NCBI GenBank assembly: GCA_021613535.1
Contig: CP075492.1
Span: 15,066,001 to 15,130,000 of the forward strand
DNA: 64,000 bases
Origin: Adineta vaga
Taxonomy: Eukaryota; Rotifera
Direction of reading: 5' to 3'
The notes under the pieces are model-generated. The model saw nothing but the letters and a program-made list of their open reading frames with translations, made no database searches and was not told the DNA's origin. This document shows, one piece after another, positions 21,094-32,425 of this stretch. The position numbers and the translations under genes were made by a program. Position 1 is the first letter of the stretch; each line of letters starts with the position of its first letter.

Positions 21094-22242
21094 ATGGAAT
21101 CCACTATTGTTTCATCAACACAACTTACTCGAAAAATATTAATTTGTCGTATTTGTGGTGATGTTGCACGCGGAATGAATTTTGATGTTATTACTTGTAT
21201 GTCTTGTAAGAATTTTTTTCGACGAAATGCTTTACGACCAGTCGTATGTGTTTCATCGTATTAAGATCATTATTGAATTGATTTATGTATTAGGGAACAT
21301 TACGATGTTTACGACGATTCAATTGTGAAATTAACAAAGAAAAACGTACTCAATGTGCCGCCTGTCGTTTAAAGAAATGTTTAACATTCGGTATGAAACG
21401 TCAATTAATTCAAGCATTTCATCAAGTAAAATTATCACAGATAAGATGAATTCTATGTTTAAATCAAATTCGTTTGTTTTTAGCCTCGTTCACTTGATCT
21501 TTTACAAAATGATCGTTCAACGTTGACAAGTGATCAGTGGACTCTTATTTCAAATATTATGAATTTACATGATACTGAAATACTTATGATTCAACAACAA
21601 GCATTACTTACGCAAGATTCAACACTTCCCATTCGACGACGAGCAAAACCAAGTTTAACATTAGATTTCTTTCATAATTGTCTTCAATGGGTACAATCTT
21701 TATTAAAACGATCAAATCATTATCAATCTCTATCCATTGATGCTCAACAAATTCTTCTAGAACATAATGTACGTTCTTGTTCAAGTCTTAATGGATTTCT
21801 TATTACACGTAAACTAATTATTTTAAATGATCCATAGTTACTTCAGTCTTTTATTACAATATTCGGTGAAGAATTACTGATAAAAATTTTTAAAATCCAT
21901 CAAAATTTAGATCATAATGATAGTTTAGTTAAACTTTTCTTATTTGTTATGTTATTTTCAAGTAATTGTTCACCATTAACATTGAATTCATCGTATTATA
22001 GTGAATCAGTATCAAATTCACTTGAACTTCTTCATATTCAAGATATTTTTGTTACGATATTATGGAAATATTTAGTTTATCAATATGGATCAATAGAAGC
22101 AACCATTCGATATGTTTTATTGGTGAAAACTATTGTTGATTTAATTTCTGTCAAAGAACAAATGTCGTCGGTTCCAATTTATGAAGAAATGATGAATGAA
22201 ACAATGTTAGAAATTAAACATTCATTGATTATACACAACTAA
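21094..22242 (+). pseudogene. Nuclear hormone receptor with premature TAG in the ligand-binding domain
   Basis: Three exons, 21094-21243, 21294-21425 and 21484-22242, all in phase 0. The DNA-binding domain is complete and split by introns: CRICGDVARGMNFDVITCMSCKNFF (first C4 zinc finger, P-box region CMSCKNFF), GTLRCLRRFNCEI, then CAACRLKKCLTFGMKRQLI (second finger plus the A/T-box-like extension). The ligand-binding region follows (LSIDAQQILLEHN...; ILWKYLVYQYG, residues ~95-345). An in-frame TAG at 21835-21837 interrupts LILNDP*LLQSF. The same frame stays open for another 135 codons with typical helical sequence, so CAG to TAG (one transition) is the simplest explanation. A truncated receptor with an intact DNA-binding domain could act as a dominant repressor. 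Readthrough or a sequence error are alternatives. Confidence 0.75.
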
Positions 22243-22939
22243 ATCAAAATATTAGTAAAAGACCTCATTAGCATTGATTAAGTCAATATACATACTGAGT
22301 GGTGATGAACGAGACAATTGATAAACCTTATTCTTTGTTTTTTCTTTTTGTATGCTCAAAAACTTTGCACTCGAAAACCTAAGTGCATCATTCACGTAGT
22401 AATTTGATCTATTTATTTTACTAATTTAACTTCCTTATGACATATGGTGTATTAATTCTGTCTTTGTAACATAAAACACTGACTTAAGATTATTAATGTG
22501 TAGTTATCCTTATTCGATTTGTTTATGGACTATCAAATTATGAAGACTTCCTTCTTTTTTTGAATAAAACTAAGACCTAGATTGACAAAAATAAATATTT
22601 TTGTATGAACCATCACACAGAGGGAACAATATAAAGTACAGATTTTGGGCGAGTAGCACACCAATATTCTATCTATCATTTACTGTATTCTGGTTGCTAC
22701 TGCTACACCTTACTCTCAATGTTAATGAAGAAGAAGCCATGAAATGAAATAGTTCAATTCCATCTATCGTTGTATTTCGTTTGAATGATAAAAAGTATTA
22801 TTAAAAAGTATTATTGGTATTATGCAAACAAGAACAAGGTGAAACATCTACAGATGATGAAGAAATCATTTTGGAAGACAATGCTGAACCTGTTTCTACG
22901 ATTGAAACTACATCAAGGAAACAGTGATCAATCTATTGA
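22243..22939. other. Spacer with an acidic short frame upstream of the Cys-rich micro-ORF
   Basis: At ~22,690-22,745 there is a hydrophobic, signal-peptide-like frame (FWLLLLHLTLNVNEEEAMK, then stop). At ~22,825-22,925 an acidic frame reads CKQEQGETSTDDEEIILEDN...STIETTSRK. They may be the leader and propeptide of the micro-ORF at 22,940, broken by frameshifts. Otherwise nothing was seen. Confidence 0.3.
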
Positions 22940-23104
22940 ATGGACTTGAATTTCGACAAATCGGTGAAACGTATGGGTATTGAAAGTGCTTGCCATACTG
23001 CCTGTCTGTTTACAGCTTTATTGGGATGTCTAGTTTGTTTAGCAGGTGAAGCTGGATTTGGTTTAGGTGCTTCAGCGTCTTGTGCTGTGGCGAGTTGGGA
23101 ATAG
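22940..23104 (+). CDS. Cys/Gly/Ala-rich small hydrophobic peptide (possible mature part of a secreted peptide)
   Basis: The frame starts at ATG 22940 and ends at TAG 23102-23104 (54 residues). Its second half is compact and unusual: ESACHTACLFTALLGCLVC, then LAGEAGFGLGASASCAVASW. It has five cysteines spaced C-x3-C-x8-C-x2-C-x17-C within a Gly/Ala-rich hydrophobic core. The composition recalls hydrophobic Cys-rich antimicrobial or bacteriocin-like peptides (for example halocin C8-type), but this is resemblance only. The upstream acidic frame and leader-like frame suggest a prepropeptide gene damaged by one or two frameshifts. It is below normal gene-finder length, and expression is unproven. 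Confidence 0.35.
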   Translation: MDLNFDKSVKRMGIESACHTACLFTALLGCLVCLAGEAGFGLGASASCAVASWE

Positions 23105-23599
23105 TAAAAATATTATATTCACTTGTTTAGACTTTTAAAAAAGTACTGTTTCCTTTTCTGTGCAAGTTCGAAAACTTTGATCTTTGATCTAATAAAACAA
23201 ATTTGTGTTGAAACGTAGTTTAGTCTTGCATCTGTATGTCTTCGGTGCATATCTTATTCACATTTGCCTATGTTCTAAATATTCGAGAAGATCTCTATAG
23301 AATATATATTTTTTAAATCTTTTCCAAAAAAACCTATTCGCCAGATCTAATTTAGTGTCATTGTTAAAACTACCTAAGCTGATGCTTGACTGATCATCAT
23401 CAACGGGATATTTTTATTGTTTCTTGAACGTACTACCAACGTAAGCGACTACAGAAGCAGAATGTAATGCATTGTTTGATTCTGAAATGTAAAAACTCTA
23501 TTACCGAGAAAGATACTAGTACTTTGTGGTTTATAGTTATCTACTATTAAATCAGATCTACACCCACACCCACACCCTCAAGTTTTAATTAATACAAAG
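23105..23599. other. Intergenic spacer
   Basis: Includes a short CCCACACCCACACCCTC tract at ~23563. No gene was recognised. The missing N-terminal half of the GPCR fragment at 23,600 is not found here. Confidence 0.4.
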
Positions 23600-24049
23600 A
23601 TGCGTTGTGAACCTATATGTCTCTATATTAATGTTCCTCTTTGGTTGAAATTCTATGATTCATATGTGAATTATATAGCTCCAGTTCTTCTAATTGCCAT
23701 TTGTAGTCTTACACTTTTATTACGATTTATCAAACAAAAACAACGTATACAACAAGCAGTCTTATGGCGACATTGCCGAAAAATCACTTTTCAACTTGTA
23801 TTGGTATCTTCAGCTTATAATATTTTTGATTTACCTAGTATTCTTATTTCCATCGTACAAACATCGGGTTATCCAACATTTGCAAGTAATATTTATTCAC
23901 CATTTTTAACACGGATGACATTGGTTCCTTCCATTATTGTACCATTTTGTGTTCTATTAGTAATGCCTAGTTTAAAAAAGAAAATCTGGACTTTATGCTT
24001 TTGGCAACGAAATCGGCGAACTATTATTCCTAAAACAACAATGAATTAA
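23600..24049 (+). pseudogene. Truncated GPCR (TM5-TM7 only)
   Basis: The 149-codon frame begins in what should be extracellular loop 2 (MRCEPICLYINVPLW), then TM5 (YIAPVLLIAICSLTLLL), the loop RFIKQKQRIQQAVLWRHCRK, TM6 (FQLVLVSSAYNIFDLPSILI) and TM7 (MTLVPSIIVPFCVLLVMPSL), followed by KKKIWTLCFWQRN as helix 8. The MPSL(K) ending replaces NPxxY. TM1-TM4 are absent upstream on either strand, so this is a 5'-deleted receptor. A distant upstream exon outside the readable pattern is possible but unlikely, since relatives have the N-terminal half in one exon. The next gene, a large GPCR relic, starts 250 bp downstream. Confidence 0.65.
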
Positions 24050-24296
24050 AATTTTAATTATAATATATTGAACTAGATTTTAAATGTTGTCTTGTAATGT
24101 ACGTGAAACAATATCGTAATCGTTTTAGTTAGCAAAGAGCATGTGAAACTGTTGTGTCAATTGAGAAAGAATGACACGTTCAGTAAGCATTTGACGTAAT
24201 CATTTTTTTTTCTAACCTATATTCATAAAAGAAAAAAAACATGTACTATTAAATAAATCATTTATTTCTTTCCAACAGTTGACACGCAAGGAGAAA

Positions 24297-27200
24297 ATGA
24301 CTAAATGGATATATTTCATTTTATATACATACAGTCTTTGTCTTGTTATTCATACATATATTCTTCTGTATGATACTGAAACAAGTGATTCTACACAGTA
24401 TGCATATTGTATCTATTGGATGACAGATGCAACGATGAAATATTGTATACGGACAAATCTATCAGAAATATTTGATTTGGACATCAGTAATGATTGTTTT
24501 GATGGAAGTGAACGATGGTTGTTTCATGATGCTATTCAACATAATATTTCACCTTCTCATGTACTTACATGGAGTTCAAGTATTGAACTTGCAGATCGTT
24601 ATGCTGGTTTCTATTATAATGATTATTTAGTCATTAATCAGAAGGAATTTGTTTGCAATTGCAAATTACCTTGGACATTTGGACCACGATGTGAATTTGA
24701 ATTACTTCATGGAACTGTAACTTTTGAAGATGCTATAAAATTTCAATTCAAACAAAAAGAAAATGATCGATGGGGAATGCAGCGACATGGCGAAATTTTA
24801 TGTTATCAAACGATAGTTGAATGTGATTATGGACTTCTTTGTTTAGATTGGCGTAATATATGTGATGGTGAACAACAATGTATGAATGGAACCGATGAAA
24901 ACAATTGTGATCTACTTGAATTCAATGAATGTGAAGAAAATGAATATCGTTGTGTAAATGGAATGTGTATTGCTGAAGAATACTGGCTTGATGGGAAGTA
25001 TTATAAGGTTACATATGATTATAAGAGAAGGAAATATATTTCGTTTCGTTGTAGGTGATTTTGATTGTATGGATCGAAGTGATGAGCAACGAACAAAAGA
25101 TACGATATTCTGTCCATATACATCAGGTTCATTTCAATGTGAAGAAAGTTTATGTCTTCGTCAACAATGGTCATGTGGTGATGGACAATGTATTTGGGGA
25201 TTTTATCGATTGAGTTATAAACGAGATGCTAAACAATATTGTATAAATCTGCGGGAATTTAATTATATATGTGAAATTCATCCAAACATTGATCTTTGGT
25301 CACGATCAAATGGTTTATGTTGGAATTTAAATGGATATGTGGATATAAGAAATATGAACAATGAACATTTAAGTAATGCATCGAAATGTATCTATTTGAT
25401 TCGATGTGCATTATCAAATGGATTTGAATATCATTGTCCTTGTAATGAAAACAATTGTTCATCAATAATGCCCACTGTATGTCTAATTGGTATATCATAT
25501 GGATATCCCCTTGGAAATTTAATTCGACCATATATAGCTTTATATTAAGTTGGGATCGTGCATGGATTTCATCGGAACCGAATTCGGTTTATATGGATGG
25601 TAGCATTAAATGTCGAGGTTTTCTTGGTAAAACAGTAGAAGATATAGGACTCAATGTAAAAGATCGATATAAACTCGATAGATTTCCATTAATTGATCAT
25701 CTTTTCTGTAATCATGATGAAATTATTCGTGATAATCAATCAGATGTTCAATATCATCATTCATGTTGGAATGAATCATTGACATTCAATAATCAATCTT
25801 ATGCTTTTGTTGAAATTTGTAATAAATCATACGAATGTATTTCACAATATCGTATTGGTGATGATTATTCGGATTGTGGCGAAGATGGAAATGATTTACT
25901 CATGAATAATGTGAATATTTGTTCGAAACTTCAAAAATATCGTTTTCAATGTTCAAATGATCAATCAACTTGTCTACCAGTACGAGCACTTGGTGATCAA
26001 AAGAAAGATTGTAACAATCGACGTGATGAATTCATTGATGGAATTCATGAACCACTTGCTGAAATCGAATGTAAATATCGAAATGATTACGGTTGTCGTT
26101 TCTTAAAAGATTATATAAATCTTGATTCTCATTTTAACTATACTAATGGTTCTTCAGTCAGTTTCTTGGACAAACAAATACTTACGTTTCGATCATATTG
26201 TGATACATTCTGGGATTTACCATTTCATTTCGATGAAGTAATTGAAAATTGTCAACAATGGATATGTCAACGTCATCAGTATCAATGTCAAACAGGACAA
26301 TGTATCGAATATGATTGGTTTTGTGATGGTGAATGGGATTGTCCAGATGCTTCAGATGAACAAGCAGCACATCTGAATTCAAAACGTTTATCTCATAATT
26401 CATACTACAAGATTATGAAGTTCGATTAGAAACATGTCGAAAGCGTAATAAACAACAACCATTTGTACGTCGATGTAATGTAACAATTGAATATCCATGC
26501 CTTTTAGCTCATGTAGATAATCCTTTGAACATTGATTTACATCGTCCTTGTATTAATCTAACACAAATCGGTGATGGGAGAGAAGATTGTTATGGTGGTC
26601 TCGATGAAAAGAATACATTGGAGAATTGTGACGGATCCATGTTAGGTCCTTCATTTCGATGTCAAAATCAAGAATGTTTCGATTTTGAATCATTATGTGA
26701 TCAACAAATATCACATTCATGCAAAGATCCAATTTTATGTTTTCATAGAAGTCAAAATGAATCTTGTTCGGATAAAATGGATGTGTTGTGTCTTAATGGT
26801 GTATGCATGAAAGATGCGCGTTGTAATGGAATCTTCGGATGTTTGTATGGAGAAGATGAATATGCATGTCCTTCAATTGAAGCGATTGGAAATAAAAATT
26901 ATCGATATAGAAACAATAAACAAAATCAAATTATATATGGAAAACTATTCTGGCCAACGTTTCCTTCACCCATTTTCAAGATTTCCAACGAATTTCATGA
27001 TCAAAACATTGAATCACACGTGATCAATTCTACAGAGACTATGAATAGAACGCATAGAAATACTTCGTATTCTGATTCATATATATGCAATCGAGGTGTT
27101 GCTATAGCATATAGAAAACGAGATATTCCGATTTGCTTTTGTCCACCTTCGTATTATGGACGATGGTGTCAATATTTTAGTGATCGTATAACAATCATTA

Positions 27201-29460
27201 CTCATCTTGATTTAACTTCATTACCAAGATATTTCAATACAAGTCAATTGTATTGGTTCAAAATTGTTGCTTCACTTCTTTATTTTGAACATATAGTCGA
27301 TTTTTATGAATTCGATGTTAATTCAGAAATTGAATTGAAAAATTATATCAAACATAAATTCTATTTATTATATTCACTGTCGAGCAATATGAAAAGCACA
27401 AAGAACAACGTCATTTCAATCGTACAGATATTCTATATAATCATCCATATTCCGTTCGATTTGTTATCTGTCTATCGACTGAAGACGAAGTTCAGGAACT
27501 TGGATTATGGTTTTATCCAATTTATTTCGACTTTTTACCATCATTTCGTTTAGTAACCGTTTTGAAATTTCCTACATGGTACAAGAATATAACTTTAGAT
27601 CCTTGTATGAATAACAACATTGTATGTCCAAATAATTCTATATGTCAATCTATCTTCAATCATAAATATCCTAGTTTCGTATGTTCATGTCAAAGTGGTT
27701 TTTATGGTAACAACTGTGAGAATTTTGATTCAAATTGTTCATCATACTGTTTATCAAATGCATTATGTAAACCATTAGGTCGTGGTGAAATGACTAATAT
27801 AAATAATCCATTATGTATCTGTCCTCTTCATCATTTTGGTCCACATTGTTATTTACATCATGATGAATGTCATTCGCAACCATGTCGTAATAATGGAACT
27901 TGTCTTCTTACAAGTGATCCAAGTGGTCAACGATTATTTGTTTGTAATTGTTCAGCTGATTATCATGGAGATTACTGTGAAAAGAATAAGTTTACAATTG
28001 AAATCAATTTAAATATGAATCATCATGCACTCGCTTCTATTGTTCAACTTTATGATATTCGTCCTTATGATTTATATCTTCTAATTCAATATCAACAAGT
28101 AATGTATGACATTCCTGTTTCTATTCAATTTCATCTCTCAAAACCGATTGCACCCGCACTTGGAATTCTCAAATTATATGATCTATCATTCAATTTTCAA
28201 TACTATATCTTATATATTCAAGACAATGAAATGAGTATTAATATTAATACAACTCCTAAGCATTGCTTACGTATTACTACTACAAAGACGAGTGTTTTTG
28301 ATTATCATCTACTCTGCCGTGATAATACTGAACTATTATGTTTTCATGATAATAATTATTTATGTATATGTGAACAAAATCATACTCGTGTTGATTGTTT
28401 CGGTCTTGATTCATCGATAGATCAATGTAACTATTGTTTTTTCAATGGAAAATGTCTTCGAGGTGATACGAAGAATTCCGATGACTTTTTATGTTTGTGT
28501 CAAAAATGTTCTCATGGTCAACTATGTGAATTTACTACATATGCATTTGGTTTTACATTAGATTCATTGCTCGCAAATGATCAATTAATTATTCAAATAA
28601 TATACATATGTCTCGTTAGTTTTCTTTCTATGTTTGGTCTTCTGACAAACTTATGTTCATTAGCAGTATTTCGACGGCCTCAACAGCGTAAAGTTACAGC
28701 AGGAAATTATTTATATAGTGTTTCAATTCTTAATCAATGTGCACTGTTATTTTTACTTTTGAAATTTATTCATATTATAGGTGGTTTTACTTGGCATTAT
28801 CATGTCAATTTAATCTCTTGTAAAATCATATCCTATCTTCTCTTTGTAACAACACGAGCAACATTTTGGTTAACTAGTTGGATTACTTGTGATCGTCTTC
28901 ATATCGTTCTTTTTCCAAGTTCAACTTTATTCAAACGACCAAATACTGCGATCAGAATCACAATTATTACTCTTATCATAATAGCAATCATGCATATTCC
29001 TGATATCGTATATACTACAACTTCTAATAATAAATGTATTATTAATTTTGAACATCCGCTTATTTCTCTTTATAATCGTTTCAATACACTTCTTCATTAT
29101 CTTGGAACGTTTACCATTCAAACATTATCGATTACAATTCTCATTATTTTAGTAGCTCGAAGTCGCAAAAGAGTCACTGGAGATGAGAAAAATTTTCTAC
29201 AAATGTTTAAAACAATGTTTAACACGAAAAAAGAATTATATGTTACACCGATTATCATTGTTCTTAGTGCAGTACCTCAAACAATTCTATCTTTTAGTCT
29301 TTCATGTTCAGAACTATTCATATGGCAACGACATATACTTTTACCTGCTTATTTACTTTCATATGCACCACAAATACTTGGTTTTATTCTCTTTGTTTTA
29401 CCATCGAAGGGATATCGAATAGAATTTCAAAAAACAAAACTTGCACGAACATTTGTTTGA
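24297..29460 (+). pseudogene. Frameshifted paralogue of the LDLa/EGF-GPCR
   Basis: Same domain order as the intact gene at 8.1-12.9 kb: leader (WIYFILYTYSLCLVIHTYIL), early LDLa modules (ICDGEQQCMNGTDENNC; DFDCMDRSDE), long inter-module stretches, more LDLa (DCPDASDE; CLYGEDEYAC), CFCPPSYYGRWC, EGF modules (CSCQSGFYGNNC; CHSQPCRNNGTC) and a 7TM region (28,590-29,430; TCDRLHIVLFP in TM3, FVLPSKGYRIEF at the end). The first ATG of the frame is 24297. The frame is broken at ~25,046, ~25,546, ~26,405 and ~27,385, each a one-base shift with no fitting GT-AG intron, and family-like sequence resumes immediately in the new frame. The part from 27,562 to 29,460 (632 codons, EGF plus 7TM) is intact. 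It is either a young pseudogene or a good gene with assembly indels. Confidence 0.7.
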
Positions 29461-29979
29461 TAATAAAAGTTCATTTATTTAACCTATAGAACGACCAACC
29501 AGGGTCCAAGTGGATCCTGTTTTTTAAAAGCAAGAAAATACTATGAAAGAAATGCATGTTTGATATGTAAAAACAATTTGGTTTTAATCGGATACTTGTT
29601 GAAGAGAGAAAAAATATCCTTCTCAAAATACATTCTATTTTTTATCGCTAAAAATAGGCTTGGGAATACTAGGGTTAAATAACTCTCGAATTAATAATAA
29701 CATGAAAATCTTAGTACCAATATGTTGTATGTTGACGAAGAGATATGCAGGATAAACATTTTTCGTAACCTAATCCTACTCTGTTCTATTACAGAGGTGT
29801 GAAAGAGAGACACCCTCAACATGTCATTGAAATAGAATTCAATTAGATAATTTTCGATATGCTATTACATTTATGTGTAAATTGGAATGCATCCCTAATT
29901 AGCTATGATCGAAATGTCTACATTATGGACTATTTATATATTCGAACATTTTCTGTTCGTACATGAAGAGTAGAAAAAA
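29461..29979. other. Intergenic region with a dispersed repeat copy
   Basis: 519 bp without a gene. Positions ~29,575-29,700 match ~41,395-41,520 (see repeat entries). The asparagine synthase promoter must lie in the last ~200 bp. Confidence 0.5.
29575..29700. repeat. Dispersed non-coding repeat, copy A
   Basis: Shares ordered blocks with 41,395-41,520 in the same orientation: GGATACTTGTTGAAGAGAGA versus AGATACTTATTCAAAAGAGA, the exact ATATCCTTCTCAAAATA, and TTGGGAATACTAGGGTTAA versus TTGGAAGTACTAGTGTTAA. It is probably an old copy of a short mobile element. No terminal inverted repeats were recognised. Confidence 0.55.
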
Positions 29980-32266
29980 ATGATTCTTCGCACAATCGGA
30001 GCAAGCAAAACAAAACGATGGTTCAATAACATCATACATCGTCAATTTCATCGAACATCTCGATTACATTGTGGTGTTCTTTCATATATTTATAACTCAC
30101 CATCTTCAACTATTCGTTCGGATGAAGATTATCGATCGTTATTAAATGGTTTAAATACTTTGAAACATCGTGGTCCAGATGGACCACCATCGTTATGGCA
30201 AAATGAAGAAAAAACTGTTGGTCTTGGTCATACACGTTTATCAATCATTGATTTAAGTGATCGTGGTCGACAACCATTACATTCTTATGATAAAAAATTA
30301 CATTTATCAATGAATGGTGAATTGTATGATCATGATCGAATTCGTCAACAAGGCATTGAACAAGATCAATACCATTTTCTAAGTGAAAGTGATAGTGAAA
30401 TCGCTCTATATTTATATAGAAAGTATGGTTTAGAATTTGCGAAATATCTTCGTGGAGAATTTGCAATAACAATGTATGATGAAGAAAGAAAAGTATGTAG
30501 ATTTTGTTTCGTATTGATTAACTAACGATTCTTATCTTCGTTTGTAGATATTCATTGCTGTTCGAGATCGTTTTGGTATAAAACCATTATATTATACATA
30601 TTATGATAATAAACTTTTATTCGCTTCAGAAATCAAAGCTCTATTTGCATTTGGGTAAATTTTCTTTTGATAACATTTGAAAATCGAATAATTCGTTTTA
30701 AATTTTGTTCTAGTGTACCAGCTATTTGGAATGAAGAAGTTATTTATAATGTCGGACAATTACGTAGTTTACAAACTATTTTTAAGAATATTCAACAAGT
30801 TCCACCCGCTCATGTGTTAATAGCAACAGAAAATGGTACAATAAATTTATCGAAATATTATGAAATTTCATATATAACTCGTGAAGAAGAAAAAACTGAT
30901 CAACGTACTGAAAAAGAAATGATTGATGGTGTACGTGAACATCTTATTAATGCAATTCGTCTTCGTATGCGAGCGGATGTTAAAGTTGGAATTTTTCTAT
31001 CAGGTGGTTTAGATTCTTCTACTGTCTTAGGCATAGCAACAACGCTTACAGATCAATCAATTGATACATATTCAATTGCATTTAAAGAACACAATGAATT
31101 CAATGAACAGAATTTATGTATTGAAACAAATAAACATTTTGGTTCAAATAAAACAACACCACATATTGTTGAAATAACTCATGATCAATTAGCCGAATAT
31201 TTTGATGATTTTGTTTGTCAATATGAATATCCATTGATGGCAACAAGTCCAGTTGGAAAATATATTTTATCAAAAAAAGTTCAAGAAAATCATGGAAAAG
31301 TTGTTTTAACAGGAGAAGGAAGTGATGAAATCTTTTCTGGGTATGTTTTTCTCTATATCATATCTATATTGATTAATTATTTCCATTTTTAGTTATTCAC
31401 CTTTTCGTCAAGATTATCTTTCATATGATTTTCCAAAGGATCCATCAATTTGTCATTCAATAACAGATAAACAACGTGAAAAGATATCTGAAGCTTTATC
31501 AAGGAATATTTTAAGTGCCGTTAATGATCGTGATCAAAAATATCGAGAATCAGATTGTATTCAAACAATGGGTTATTTTCCAGCTCAAGAACGTTCATTA
31601 ATGTTTGCATGGGAGGGCATTTTCGCCGATGAACTGAAAGATAAATATGAACATTTTCGTTTAAATAGTTTTTATTTCAATGATTCATCGCTTTATGATT
31701 ATCATATTAAACAACAAATGATGAACTATGAAATTTCACGTGTACATTCAAGTCAATACATGATAATGAAAACGATTCTTCTCAATGTTCTTCTTAAAGC
31801 TTATGGTGATACGGCAGAAATGGGACATGCAATTGAAGGACGTTTAGCTTTTCTTGATCATTATTTAGTTGATTATGTCAATCATTTACCAACGAAAATG
31901 AAATTAAAACTTACAAATGATTCAATTATTGAAAAATATATTTTAAAAGAAGTTGCTCGACCATATATAACTGAAAATGTTTATCAAAGAGAAAAACATC
32001 CATTTGTTTCGCCACCATCATTACTGAATCCAAAATCGAAAATTTATCAATATATTCATGATACATTTAATTCGAAGGATATAAATCAATTAAAATATCT
32101 ATTTGCTATCGACCGATTACGTGAAAAATTAAATAATCTACATAAAAATCAAGAATATATGAATAAACAATATCTATGGGGAGAATTAGCGATTATGGAA
32201 GGACATTATTTAATGATATGTAGTTGTTTAGCATTGGCTAAACGTTTTCATGTTAAATATGATTAA
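29980..32266 (+). CDS. Glutamine-hydrolysing asparagine synthase, bacterial AsnB-like, with leader
   Basis: Four exons, 29980-30492, 30548-30654, 30714-31340 and 31393-32266; about 706 residues. The glutaminase domain begins CGVLSYIY (~residue 31), with LKHRGPDGPPSLW, GHTRLSIIDLSDRGRQPL, NGELYD and ESDSEI. The synthetase domain has the ATP pyrophosphatase loop VGIFLSGGLDSS and GEGSDEIFSGY, then MGHAIEGRLAFLDH. It makes asparagine from aspartate, glutamine and ATP, or performs an analogous amidation. In normal enzymes the catalytic Cys is exposed by removing Met1. Here ~30 residues precede it (MILRTIGASKTKRWF..., rich in Arg, no acids until the domain), which looks like a mitochondrial presequence whose cleavage would expose the Cys. 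Introns show it is a eukaryotic gene. The AsnB-type domain layout suggests old transfer, but a tree is needed. AATAAA-like signals follow at ~32,292. Confidence 0.88.
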
Positions 32267-32425
32267 AACTGTATCGAATTGATTATTGTAAATAAAATAA
32301 AAAAACTATGTATTGTAAACCTGTTCTAGTATGGGCACCATCGTGACCAAGAAATAGTGTTCACTCGAAAGAGGTGCTCATTATCGAGAGATTTTTACTG
32401 TATTTGTTTTATAGTAAAAGTTAAT

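Noticed and set aside
24990-25060. An intron between 25,000 and 25,052 rescuing the first frameshift of the receptor paralogue
   Set aside because: All GT-AG pairs tried (donor at GTATTATAAG or GTTACATATG, acceptor TTGTAG) leave the DFDCMDRSDE module out of frame or create a stop.
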